Assembly (NCBI GenBank): GCA_042096455.1
Contig: JBELLU010000044.1
Span: forward strand, 1 to 13,956
DNA length: 13,956 bases
Reading direction: 5' to 3'
Source of the DNA: UBA7445 sp042096455
GTDB lineage: Bacteria > Verrucomicrobiota > Verrucomicrobiia > Opitutales > Coraliomargaritaceae
The notes beneath the pieces are model-generated. The model ran no database searches and was not told where the DNA came from. It saw only the letters and a program-made list of their open reading frames with translations. Shown piece after piece: positions 1 to 8,298 of this stretch. The translations under genes were made by a program, and so were the position numbers. Position 1 is the first letter of the stretch. The number at the start of each line of letters is the position of its first letter.

Positions 1-449
1 TTCGTGTGCCTTTCATTGTGCGCTGGCCCGGGGTTGCGCCTGTTGGTCAAACCAACAATACCATTGTGACCGGTAGCGATCTTTATGCCACCTGTCTCGC
101 GGCAGCAGGATTGGAACCTGAACCCGAACACCACCTCGACAGCGTCAACATCCTGCCAGCCATCAAAGGCGAAGCAATGGAGCGGGAGGCGATCCTCTGG
201 CACAGCCCGCGCCCCCGCCCTTCCAGCACGGGTGACACCGCTTCCAGCGCCCTACGGGTCGGAAATTATAAGCTCATTAAATTCTACTTTCCAGAGGTAC
301 ACTACGAACTCTACGACCTCTACACTGATCCCAATGAAACCAAGGATCTTTCGCAGCTTCAGGTCTCAGTATACAAGCAGCTCATCCACCGCCTCAATTC
401 CAAGCTAGCTGAGGTGAATGCGATCGAACCGCACACTGGAAAAAAATAA
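1..449 (+). CDS. Sulfatase (S1 family), C-terminal part; gene truncated by the window start
   Basis: The reading frame is open from the first base, with the first full codon at position 3 (Arg), and ends with TAA at 447-449. The true start lies upstream; the GTG at 6 is internal. About 148 residues remain. They carry the usual C-terminal features of arylsulfatase-type proteins: 'VPFIVRWPG' (the strand before the end of the catalytic domain), 'VTGSDLYATCLAAAGLEP', an 'ILWHSPRPRP' strand, 'SSALRVGNYKLIKF', and the closing 'YELYDLYTDPNETKDLSQ', as in the sulfatase C-terminal subdomain. The formylglycine site and metal ligands are in the missing part, so activity cannot be judged. Family knowledge: such enzymes hydrolyse sulfate esters and are usually exported. 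The gene lies 68 bases upstream of another sulfatase on the same strand, so the two probably form one transcription unit. The substrate is unknown. Confidence 0.9.
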   Translation, partial: RVPFIVRWPGVAPVGQTNNTIVTGSDLYATCLAAAGLEPEPEHHLDSVNILPAIKGEAMEREAILWHSPRPRPSSTGDTASSALRVGNYKLIKFYFPEVHYELYDLYTDPNETKDLSQLQVSVYKQLIHRLNSKLAEVNAIEPHTGKK

Positions 450-517
450 TCGGGAAACCTGCCGCATAACACCCATAAAATCTCGCAGGAAGCAGGAGTT
501 CCTGTGAAATTAAAACA
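450..517 (+). other. Short intergenic spacer between two sulfatase genes
   Basis: These 68 bases contain no convincing promoter or terminator. A small inverted repeat is visible, CAGGAA at 486-491 and TTCCTG at 499-504, overlapping an AGGAG at 494-498. That AGGAG lies about 19 bases before the next ATG, too far for a normal Shine-Dalgarno contact. The hairpin is short and may be chance. Confidence 0.35.
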
Positions 518-1972
518 ATGAAGCATTCTTTAAGAATAATATTCATAAGCTTCGCGCTTTCGCTATTCGCGCAGGCCACACAACCCAAGCGTATTATTTT
601 CATTCTTAGCGATGATCACCGCCACGACTTCATGGGCTTCACCGGAAAGGTTCCGTGGCTGGAAACGCCTCATATGGATCGGCTCGCCCGCGAAGGGGCA
701 CACCTGAAAAACGCCTATGTCACCACCGCCCTCTGCTCCCCCAGTCGCGCTACAATTTTGACCGGGCTCTATGCACATCAACATACCATTGTTGATAATC
801 AGGCCCCTAACCCCGGTGGACTTACCTATTTTCCGGAATACCTACAGGATGCCGGATTCACCACCGCCTTTTTCGGAAAGTGGCACATGGGGGATCATTC
901 CGATGACCCGCAACCCGGCTTTGACCACTGGGAGAGTTTCAAAGGCCAGGGTGTCTACTACGGTCCTCTGCTTAACATCAACGGCAAGCACCAGCAATAC
1001 GATGAAACGGTCTATACCACCGACCTCCTAACCGAGCACGCCATTCAATGGATGCAGGCTCAAGAAAAAGAGAAGCCTTTCTTTCTCTACCTCTCGCACA
1101 AATCCGTACACGCGGAATTTGCGGCTGCTAAACGTCACATTGGACGCTATGCGGATCAAAACTACACCCTTCCGCAGACCTACATCCAGACAAAGACAGG
1201 AACATACCGCAAGCTGCTCTGGCCGGAATGGGTCAAGCAACAACGTGTTAGCTGGCACGGCGTTGACTATATGTATCACCAAAACAGAAGTTTACAGGAT
1301 GAAGTGCGTGACTACTGCGAAACGCTCGCAGGAGTCGACGACAGTATAGGACGCATTCTGGACTATCTGGAGGCCGAGGATCTGAGCGATTCCACCCTTG
1401 TCATCTATATGGGAGATAATGGCTTCAGTTGGGGCGAGCATGGCTTGATCGACAAACGCCATTTTTATGAGGAATCCGGCAAAGTACCCCTGCTCATGCG
1501 CTACCCGGATGGCATCACAGGTGAGCAAACGGTCGATGCCCTTATCGACAACAGCGACCTCGCCCCCACCATTCTCGACTTTGCAGGTCTACAGGCACCG
1601 GAACACTTCGTTGGCCACAGCATCCGCAAAGTTCTTAATAACAAGCAACCGGAAACATGGCGTGAATACATATTCTACGAATACTATTGGGAATATGATT
1701 ACCCCATGACACCCACCACTTTTGGAATACGCGACGCGCAATATAAATACATCCGCTATCACGGCATCTGGGATCGCAATGAGCTCTATGACCTGCAAAA
1801 CGATCCCCACGAAATGTACAATCTGATAGAATCACCCAAGCACCAGTCACGAATTAAAGCGATGGCTGAAAAACTCTACGACTGGCTGGATTCCACCAAT
1901 GGCATGCAAATCCCCCTGAAACGCACCGTGAAACACCGCTGGGGAGATTTTCTACATCCTAACCAGTATTAA
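518..1972 (+). CDS. Secreted sulfatase (S1 family, formylglycine-dependent)
   Basis: 484 residues, a normal length for a complete S1 sulfatase. Residues 1-20 form a Sec signal peptide (basic MKHSLR, then a hydrophobic run ending in AQA), so the enzyme should act in the periplasm or outside the cell. Seen in order: 'RIIFILSDDHRHDFMG' with the metal-binding DD at 32-33, the sulfatase signature CSPSR at 73-77 (C73 is the residue matured to formylglycine), 'FFGKWHMGDH' with K121 and H123, 'VIYMGDNGFSWGEHG' with metal ligands D300 and N301, K313, and a C-terminal 'ELYDLQNDPHEMYNL'. All key catalytic positions appear present. The CxPSR form indicates Cys-type maturation. The paired sulfatase upstream and the converging GH10/sulfatase operon suggest it removes sulfate from the same polysaccharide. 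The start is supported by the signal peptide, not by a ribosome-binding site. The S1 subfamily and the sulfate position attacked cannot be told by eye. Confidence 0.93.
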   Translation: MKHSLRIIFISFALSLFAQATQPKRIIFILSDDHRHDFMGFTGKVPWLETPHMDRLAREGAHLKNAYVTTALCSPSRATILTGLYAHQHTIVDNQAPNPGGLTYFPEYLQDAGFTTAFFGKWHMGDHSDDPQPGFDHWESFKGQGVYYGPLLNINGKHQQYDETVYTTDLLTEHAIQWMQAQEKEKPFFLYLSHKSVHAEFAAAKRHIGRYADQNYTLPQTYIQTKTGTYRKLLWPEWVKQQRVSWHGVDYMYHQNRSLQDEVRDYCETLAGVDDSIGRILDYLEAEDLSDSTLVIYMGDNGFSWGEHGLIDKRHFYEESGKVPLLMRYPDGITGEQTVDALIDNSDLAPTILDFAGLQAPEHFVGHSIRKVLNNKQPETWREYIFYEYYWEYDYPMTPTTFGIRDAQYKYIRYHGIWDRNELYDLQNDPHEMYNLIESPKHQSRIKAMAEKLYDWLDSTNGMQIPLKRTVKHRWGDFLHPNQY

Positions 1973-2018
1973 AGATAAATTCTCACCGAAACCCAGACAC
2001 TGCGCAGAACGATTCTAT
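1973..2018. other. Convergent intergenic spacer, no clear terminator
   Basis: 46 bases separate the stops of two converging genes. I see only the tiny self-complementary CTGCGCAG near 2000 and no stem followed by a T tract on either strand. Termination here may be Rho-dependent or depend on sequences inside the genes. Confidence 0.4.
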
Positions 2019-3128
2019 TTAATCCTTCATTTCCAGAAGCACTTCCCGAAGGGCATAATAAGCCGGCTTCGGCGCATAATCGTAATCAAAGATGCAACCG
2101 TCCAGGTGCCTGTTCTTGAACCACGAATCGTCGTCACTCAAATTCCAGACATTCCAAGTCACCTCGCCGCTGTCTCGTTTCGATAACAAAGTGCGCAAAA
2201 TCGCAGCAAAGGTTTTAGCCTGCCCCTTATAATCCTTCGCTTTGCGCAACCAGACGTTGTTTTCCGTCACGTGAAAGGAAAGATCATTGGCATGCGCGCG
2301 CTCAATCAAGGCCTCAAGATCCTTTAGATTTGTTCCCTCTTTTTCCCATCCCAGGTTCACGTGCGCCTGCCAGCCAATTCCGTCCACCCGAAGACCCTGA
2401 CCACGCAGGTAATCCACTAAATCAAAGATTCGGTCCCAAATTTCTGGGCGTACGCTGCCATGTTGGTTAATAATCTGCTCAATCTCCGGAGCGTGCTCAT
2501 TCGCGATCTCAAACGCCATTTTGATGTAGCGTGGCGGCTTCAAGGGATGCGTCTCGTCAAAGCCCAAGAGTGTCCAAGGGTTCTCCCAACGATCAACGCC
2601 GGGCCTCGGACCAAACCATACATTTTTTTTCGGCTCAATAGTTTCATTGACGACATCCATCCATTTGACCTGCGGCACACCGTTGTAGCGCTGGCACAGT
2701 GCCGTCATGTAATCAATGAGGCTTTTCTCCAGCTCGGCCGCGGTGCGGTGATCCGCCTTCGCCCATGTCGAGCACTGCGGACTGATAGGGCCATGAATAC
2801 GGATCACCTGTCCGTGCTTGGCGGCACTCGCTACCCATGCATCTGCTGCTTTCCAATTCCAGACCCCCGGACGCGGATGCACCATCTGATGCTTGAAGTC
2901 ATTTTCCGGAGTGATGTAGCTGAATTCACGATCGAGCAGACCGGACCTGCGGGAGGGCTTTTCCCAACCCGTAGTTCCCCCGATATAGACATTGCCCTCG
3001 GGGTAATGCGCCGCGGCGATCTCTCGGAGCGAAGGACCACCGGTCACCGGTAGCACTGCAGGCAGATCAGCCAGCAGGGCGCTGCCTAGCATGCATAGGT
3101 AAATAAGTGCGCAATTTTGTAATGTCAT
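2019..3128 (-). CDS. Divergent GH10 glycoside hydrolase (endo-xylanase-like), secreted
   Basis: 369 residues, essentially a signal peptide (about 1-20, ending ALLA) and one GH10 barrel. GH10 landmarks in order: 'TPENDFK' at 73-79 (E75, N76 and K79 match the glycone-binding E, N and K of classical xylanases), H112, 'MDVVNET' with acid/base E162, 'GIGWQAH' with Q254 and H256, 'HVTENNVW' with nucleophile E289, 'WNVWNLSDDDSW' at 325-336, and 'PKPAYYAL' near the end. The catalytic pair is intact. The usual 'RGHTLVWHSQ' segment is instead 'RIHGPISPQCSTW', replacing the conserved Trp-His, and the nucleophile is followed by NN rather than the usual LD. Family knowledge: retaining endo-beta-1,4-xylanases. 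The altered subsite suggests a modified substrate or different specificity (inference). It is the last gene of the operon, starting 2 bases after the stop of the sulfatase-esterase gene, so translation is probably coupled. Confidence 0.88.
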   Translation of the reverse strand: MTLQNCALIYLCMLGSALLADLPAVLPVTGGPSLREIAAAHYPEGNVYIGGTTGWEKPSRRSGLLDREFSYITPENDFKHQMVHPRPGVWNWKAADAWVASAAKHGQVIRIHGPISPQCSTWAKADHRTAAELEKSLIDYMTALCQRYNGVPQVKWMDVVNETIEPKKNVWFGPRPGVDRWENPWTLLGFDETHPLKPPRYIKMAFEIANEHAPEIEQIINQHGSVRPEIWDRIFDLVDYLRGQGLRVDGIGWQAHVNLGWEKEGTNLKDLEALIERAHANDLSFHVTENNVWLRKAKDYKGQAKTFAAILRTLLSKRDSGEVTWNVWNLSDDDSWFKNRHLDGCIFDYDYAPKPAYYALREVLLEMKD

Positions 3129-3130
3129 TT

Positions 3131-5551
3131 TTAGTCTTCGATAAATCCTAATCGTTCCAAGAAGTCGGTCGCACGATTAAGACTATCTGCAAAATTTTGC
3201 AGGTGCCCACCTTTGTGATAAAAACTATGATGCTCGTTAGGGTAGATAACAAGCTCACAGCGATTCCCGAATTGATGCATCTTTTCAGCGAAGGCCATGC
3301 AGCGTTCCACTGTTGTGGTTGTATCGCGCTCGCCATTAAAAATGAGCATTGGCGGCTCGGTGCCCTGCATCTGGTCAATCGGCGAAATTACCTCGCCATC
3401 AGGTCGAATCTGCTGACTCCCGAAACCCTTGCGGGTCGTGTCCAGAACCGGATTAAAAAGAAAGACCGCATTGGGACGCGGACTGACGCCCCGCAAGCCG
3501 GGCTCGGTGCTTTCATATCCGCCAACCGTCGCCACTGCAGCAGCAAGATGCCCGCCCGCCGATCCTCCGGTCACCGCAATACGATTGGGGTCCACCCCCA
3601 GTTCCCTGGCGTGGGCGCGCACGTATTGCATCGCTTGCATCGCATCTAGGGTACTTTCAATCGGAGAAGTGCCATGCACGCTCCGAATGCGGTAGCGCGG
3701 ACAGAACACCACCATTCCCCGGCTGGCCAGGTATTGCGCATGCCAATAAAAAGCACGGGGATCTCCGGTGTTCCACCCCCCACCGTGAAAAGCCACCAGA
3801 GCACCCCGTTGATCCTTCGAGTTCCATCCCTTTGGCTTAAAAACATGCAAATCCAATTTACCCTCGGGGTGCGTGGCATAGGTGATAAAAGCATCCGGTT
3901 CCCGCCACTCTATTTCGGCAGTTGGATCAACTGCATTGGCAGGATCCGCGATTGAGAGCCAAGCGGGGCGCATTGCCTCCTCGGTGGATGTTCTGGCACG
4001 TCGCAGGTGTTTATCACCGCGGGCCATGCGCTGCATATCAAACAGCACATCAGCATAGTCAGGATCGTTCGCCAAATTGCGTGTTTCATCCGGATCCTTA
4101 TAATAGTCGTAGAGTTCGACGTCTAAGACAGGACCGTGCGTGCCGCCTTCGCGAAAACCCGTGTCTTCCCACTCGATGTATCGATACCGCGGACTGCGCC
4201 AACTATAGCCCATGATTTCGCGTCCCTCGACATAACGCGTAAACTGGCTGACTGCGGCAGGCTTCACGTGCTTGTTTTCGTTGCTTAAAATTGGCCTGAG
4301 ACTCGTTCCGGCTATTCCATTGGGTGCTTCAATGCCGCTCAAGTCACAAAGCGTTGCAAAAAGATCGACCAACTCGACCGGGGCAGGCGATTTCCCGCCG
4401 GCGAGGTGCGCTGGATCACGTGGATCAATAATCATAAAAGGTACGCGGGTCGACTGTTCATAGTTGGTGTGCTTGCACCACATCCCATGGTCGCCGAGGT
4501 GATAGCCATGATCGCTCCACAAAACAATCACCGTATTATTGGCCTCCCCGCTCGCCTCCAGCGCATCGAGCAGCTTACCGATTTGGGCATCAATATAGGA
4601 AACACAAGCATAGTAGCCGTGTATGAGTTCCACAGCAGTTGCATCCGGGATTCCACCTTCTTCCTCAAGCAATGGCACACCGGAGTAGGAGCCGTTGCGC
4701 AATTCCCAGCCCGGTTGATGGTGGTAGACCGGCGAGCCTTCGGGGCGTTCCGTCAGATAATGCGGCTTAAACTGTGACGACTTGTAAAGATCCCAGTATT
4801 TTTTGGGCGCAACGAATGGCAGGTGTGGCTTCTTAAAACCGACCGCTAGGAAGAACGGTTCCTTTTTAGGCGCGAGTTCCTTAATGAGCGCGACCCCTGA
4901 TCTCGCTATCTGTCCGTCATCGTAGGCTTCGTCTGTAACGGCTTCTGTTCCTTCGAAAGGGGGCGAGCCCCCCAGCGCTTGCTTTAACGGCGTTTTGTCC
5001 CCTGCCAAAGCCAGGGCCTGCTTCTTCGCGCGCACCATCCCCACATATTCAGGATTCACCAACCCGAATTCACTTTCAGGGTTTTTATCGAATACAACAT
5101 ACGGACGACTCCAGGAATCCGGATCGTCTTTTTCATGACCCTCCACTGATCGAAAATCAAAAATCTTCCCCACCCCGACGGCATGGTACCCGTTCGCCCG
5201 GAAGTGTTGTGGCATCGTAATGATATTGGGGTTTTCATCACGAATCCTGGTTTTCAAATCCCACACGCGGGTTTGGTCAGGGCGGCAACCGGTCATCACG
5301 CTGGCCCGCGAGGGCCCGCAAACCGCCTGCTGGCAATGCGCATTTAAAAAGGTCATGCCTTTCGCGGCAAGGCGGTCAAAATTTGGAGTAACTGCAATTT
5401 TATCTCCGTAGTTCGAAAGCGTCGGCTTTAGGTCATCCACCGCAATAAAAAGTATATTCGGTTCACCGGCATTCGCCCGGGCATACCCTTTCAGGGAAAG
5501 CCCGATGGCCGATGTTATTATCAATATGAATAGGACGTATTTACTTTTCAT
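3131..5551 (-). CDS. Two-domain enzyme: S1 sulfatase (iduronate-2-sulfatase-like) fused to an alpha/beta-hydrolase esterase
   Basis: 806 residues, far longer than the 480-520 usual for this sulfatase type. Signal peptide about 1-28 (ending ARANA). Sulfatase domain about 29-510: 'NILFIAVDDLKP' with D39 and D40, formylglycine signature CGPSR at 78-82, 'KKPHLPFVAPKKYWD', 'LWSDHGYHLGDHGMWCKHTNYEQ' with D347 and H348, and the tail 'ELYDYYKDPDETRNL'. These match the iduronate-2-sulfatase-like group of S1 sulfatases. After a linker (about 511-550) comes an alpha/beta-hydrolase, about 551-806: oxyanion HGGGW at 589-593, 'VTGGSAGGH' with nucleophile S664, 'FNGERD' with acid D743, and 'PNEHHSF' with probable catalytic H775. 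This resembles acetyl-xylan or feruloyl esterase-like carbohydrate esterases (family-level inference). No stop or frameshift separates the halves. The start is 4 bases after the stop of the upstream GH10 gene. One protein could remove both sulfate and acyl groups. Confidence 0.93.
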   Translation of the reverse strand: MKSKYVLFILIITSAIGLSLKGYARANAGEPNILFIAVDDLKPTLSNYGDKIAVTPNFDRLAAKGMTFLNAHCQQAVCGPSRASVMTGCRPDQTRVWDLKTRIRDENPNIITMPQHFRANGYHAVGVGKIFDFRSVEGHEKDDPDSWSRPYVVFDKNPESEFGLVNPEYVGMVRAKKQALALAGDKTPLKQALGGSPPFEGTEAVTDEAYDDGQIARSGVALIKELAPKKEPFFLAVGFKKPHLPFVAPKKYWDLYKSSQFKPHYLTERPEGSPVYHHQPGWELRNGSYSGVPLLEEEGGIPDATAVELIHGYYACVSYIDAQIGKLLDALEASGEANNTVIVLWSDHGYHLGDHGMWCKHTNYEQSTRVPFMIIDPRDPAHLAGGKSPAPVELVDLFATLCDLSGIEAPNGIAGTSLRPILSNENKHVKPAAVSQFTRYVEGREIMGYSWRSPRYRYIEWEDTGFREGGTHGPVLDVELYDYYKDPDETRNLANDPDYADVLFDMQRMARGDKHLRRARTSTEEAMRPAWLSIADPANAVDPTAEIEWREPDAFITYATHPEGKLDLHVFKPKGWNSKDQRGALVAFHGGGWNTGDPRAFYWHAQYLASRGMVVFCPRYRIRSVHGTSPIESTLDAMQAMQYVRAHARELGVDPNRIAVTGGSAGGHLAAAVATVGGYESTEPGLRGVSPRPNAVFLFNPVLDTTRKGFGSQQIRPDGEVISPIDQMQGTEPPMLIFNGERDTTTTVERCMAFAEKMHQFGNRCELVIYPNEHHSFYHKGGHLQNFADSLNRATDFLERLGFIED

Positions 5552-5555
5552 AAAT

Positions 5556-8189
5556 TTAATTTTGATTCACTTCCAAACGGCTGAATCGCTTGTCATAGGA
5601 TTCATCCAAAAGAGGAATCCTTATAACTTGGCCCACCTGACCATGAATAAAAGTCGGGCTTAGGCTGTCCCAATCCACCAAATCGGTTGAGTGTTTAAGC
5701 GTGTATTTTAAATCGATTGAATCGACCGCGAGGGTGAGCTCGTAATGCTTTGCTCCGTTAAAATCTACAAGGTTCGGCAGTAAACTCACCCCATCTGTGG
5801 AGAGAGGATTCCCCCCGAGCGCGTATTCCATAAAATTGCTAATGCCATCCTTATCGGGATCATCCGTGGCGGCCTGCGAGGTCTCCCCTGACCAATCTAA
5901 GCGATCGACCCAAAGGTAATAACGATCTGCCTCAAGTTTACGCACCTTCAAATAATCAATCGTAGCAAAATCCGACGCACCCCAATCGGTTTGATTATTC
6001 TGCGCAGCATATATCATACTATCCCAATTGGTACCGCTCGTACCAAGATTCACTTGACCTGCAAAAAATTCAGCAGCGCTTCCTATCGTCAAATAAACAT
6101 CTGCAGTGTCGGCATCCAAATCGACTACGGAACGTATTTTAGCCGGTTCACTAAGGGCAAACTGATTCGTGAAAGTATGAAGGAGGGTATAGGTTGAATC
6201 GATGTAGGTGCTGACTGCAAGACCACCCCCTGTCTTATTGATGCGCACCATAAATATCTCTGCATCTGCGGCGGAATCCTTCATTCCAAAGCCGAAGGAG
6301 GCCCCACTAGGATCACCGGCGGTGAGATCCGCAGAAAGCGCCACAAATTCGATTTCATATTTACCGGTATTTCGAGACTCAAACATCATGGGCTCAGCAA
6401 TAATAAAATCTCCCTGCCATGGCGTGGTGATGGAAGGGTGCTGCGTAATCCTGAGCGCTCCGGCACCATCGGTTTGCGCCGAGACCGCCGCCTCCGTGAA
6501 CACTGCAGTTCCAGTGGAATTTGTACTGTCCTTTAATTGCGTCTCGGCAGTATCATCAAAAGACCAATATTCCAATGTTACCTCCCTTGAAGGTAAACTG
6601 ACATCATTGAGCACAACCTGTTGGGTTCCATCAGCCAATAAATTTACGGTGGAGTTATAGTCAGTCCCATTATAACTGACGATTAATTCCTGTTCTCCCT
6701 TAAAGCCACTGAGCGTCGCCTCACCGCTCGCTTCAGTGCTCTCAGTGACATCGGAATGATATCGTATGCGGTGCAAATAATACCACACGAGCCCATTAAG
6801 TTTAATGATCGGACCATCAACCCCACCAGCGCCATCCCCGTAATAACAAAGCGAACGTGTGTAGGCATTGTCGGTACCGTCTGGCTGCGGATTCATAATA
6901 TCCCAGGCATTCATGCCGGTGACCTGATCATGACTAAAGTACACATGCAGGATTTCTTCCGTCAAGCGGGCACGGGTCTCCTCATCGTAAGCTTCCACCA
7001 ACTCACCGCTCTGGTATTGGTAGTTGTCCTTGATTTCAAACTCTGTCCCTACAATTTCCAGACTGGGATATCGCTGCGCAAACTCATCGATCCGTGAATA
7101 TACTGTAGCGGCATCGTAGTCTGTCAGGAATTTAAAACGGCTCTGGAAGCCAATTCCATCAATCGCGCCACCATCGGCAATAACCCGGTCAATGCGGCTG
7201 AAATAAGCATCACGGCGACTGCTATAATTACTGCCGGACTCAAAGCTGGCAGAGGGTAATTGAAATTCATTGATTAACAATTTCGCGTCCGGGTTTACTT
7301 TATGCGTCTCGGCAATATTAAACCACTCCGCCATCTGATTTTCCCCTAGAATTTCAAGCAAAAGGGCATTACTGAGAGTTTCATTGAGAACATCCCACTC
7401 GTATAAGTTCCACCGGCTCACCCATTCCTGTACCTCCGCATCGACCACCGCCTTGAGGGCGTCCTTATCCGCCTGCGTGCGCGCACTGGCCTTGTATGTT
7501 TCCACTGCCCCGAGAACATGATAGGACGCATAGTCCGAAGTTGAGGCATTGCTAAGATGTCGACCGTAATCGACCCCCGGAACCGCTCCGGGCGTGTCCA
7601 TCACTGCGACACTACCCGTCCCGGGCCAGAGCAAGAGATGCCCCCGAACATCCAGATCGTTTGCCGCTGCCCATGTCAGAAAACCTGGAATGTATTCATG
7701 TTGATTAACAATGCGGGGTTTAAATCCGTTGTTGAGTCCTACCGAATTAAAGAGGGCGGTAACGATGCGTTTCCAGTCATCGGTTGTAGATCCTGCGTCT
7801 GCCAAATCATTCCTTGCGTCCGTCAGATCCATCACGGTGACGACACCCCCAAATTTGAAATCGTGCTTTTTGAGCGCCATACGCACCGCTGCCCCTGGAA
7901 CCGGATTACCAATGCTATCAACCACTTCCACCGTAAGATTTGCTTTGCGGTGTGCTTCAATGCGGGCATCCGCCGCAGTCCTCCAGGCCGGCACTGTCTG
8001 CGGCTTCACGATGGAAGCTAAATCCGCAATCTCTTGTGCGCTCAGGGTGATCCCGAGATCGGTTTCTATTTGGGTAATCTCGGATTCAGTCAGGCTTGGA
8101 GTAAGCTGTCCCAGTAAGTTCGTTGCTGCCGTCAGGCTAAAAAATATTACCGCAAGCACTAGGAGTAGACAGTTGGTGTGCGCTTTCAT
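5556..8189 (-). CDS. Large multi-modular GH10-like enzyme, secreted
   Basis: 877 residues. Signal peptide about 1-28. Residues 29-75 are a helical-looking N-terminal stretch. Residues 76-120 ('EAHRKANLTVEVVDSIGNPVPGAAVRMALKKHDFKFG') resemble the beta-strand segment that precedes the barrel in modular GH10 proteins, including plant ones. The GH10 barrel spans about 120-475: N154 and K157, 'VRGHLLLWPG' at 181-190, 'WDVLNET' with acid/base E270, 'GIGFQSR' at 345-351, and 'IVGTEFEI' with nucleophile E383. The His usual after QS is Arg here (R351). Residues about 490-535 form a small beta domain and about 540-755 a concanavalin-like sandwich, possibly for carbohydrate binding (inference). At 776-797 there is a DDPDKDGISN-type calcium loop followed by a C-terminal beta domain, a tail common in secreted Opitutae proteins. 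Expected role: cutting a beta-1,4-linked xylan-like backbone. Second gene of the operon, 109 bases after the symporter. Confidence 0.87.
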   Translation of the reverse strand: MKAHTNCLLLVLAVIFFSLTAATNLLGQLTPSLTESEITQIETDLGITLSAQEIADLASIVKPQTVPAWRTAADARIEAHRKANLTVEVVDSIGNPVPGAAVRMALKKHDFKFGGVVTVMDLTDARNDLADAGSTTDDWKRIVTALFNSVGLNNGFKPRIVNQHEYIPGFLTWAAANDLDVRGHLLLWPGTGSVAVMDTPGAVPGVDYGRHLSNASTSDYASYHVLGAVETYKASARTQADKDALKAVVDAEVQEWVSRWNLYEWDVLNETLSNALLLEILGENQMAEWFNIAETHKVNPDAKLLINEFQLPSASFESGSNYSSRRDAYFSRIDRVIADGGAIDGIGFQSRFKFLTDYDAATVYSRIDEFAQRYPSLEIVGTEFEIKDNYQYQSGELVEAYDEETRARLTEEILHVYFSHDQVTGMNAWDIMNPQPDGTDNAYTRSLCYYGDGAGGVDGPIIKLNGLVWYYLHRIRYHSDVTESTEASGEATLSGFKGEQELIVSYNGTDYNSTVNLLADGTQQVVLNDVSLPSREVTLEYWSFDDTAETQLKDSTNSTGTAVFTEAAVSAQTDGAGALRITQHPSITTPWQGDFIIAEPMMFESRNTGKYEIEFVALSADLTAGDPSGASFGFGMKDSAADAEIFMVRINKTGGGLAVSTYIDSTYTLLHTFTNQFALSEPAKIRSVVDLDADTADVYLTIGSAAEFFAGQVNLGTSGTNWDSMIYAAQNNQTDWGASDFATIDYLKVRKLEADRYYLWVDRLDWSGETSQAATDDPDKDGISNFMEYALGGNPLSTDGVSLLPNLVDFNGAKHYELTLAVDSIDLKYTLKHSTDLVDWDSLSPTFIHGQVGQVIRIPLLDESYDKRFSRLEVNQN

Positions 8190-8298
8190 TATTTTGAGGT
8201 AAGATAATGAGAAGCATTGGCATCAGTCCACTCACCAACAATCCATCCTTTCGTTCTTTTTTGCCTTTTTATTAGTGAGTTTCTGAAATCCCGTGCCT
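8190..8298 (-). other. Spacer between symporter and GH10 genes, with a long-loop inverted repeat
   Basis: 109 bases, the only sizeable gap inside the minus-strand operon. ACTCACCAA at 8230-8238 and TTAGTGAGT at 8272-8280 can pair over 9 bp in the minus-strand RNA with one G-U wobble, enclosing a 33-base A-rich loop. No U tract follows, so it is not a standard intrinsic terminator. It could be an mRNA processing or stability element that sets different symporter and enzyme levels, or chance. I see no convincing internal promoter. Confidence 0.3.

Noticed and set aside
6..449. GTG at 6 as a real start for a 147-residue protein
   Set aside because: The frame is open upstream to the window edge, and the sequence begins in the middle of a conserved sulfatase strand, so this is the 3' end of a longer gene.
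1973..2018. Bidirectional intrinsic terminator between the converging genes
   Set aside because: The only palindrome is CTGCGCAG with no loop, and no T tract follows on either strand.
2460..3053. 197-codon open frame on the plus strand
   Set aside because: It lies wholly opposite the GH10 gene, which has signal peptide and catalytic motifs. The plus-strand translation is Arg/His/Cys-rich with no recognisable domain.
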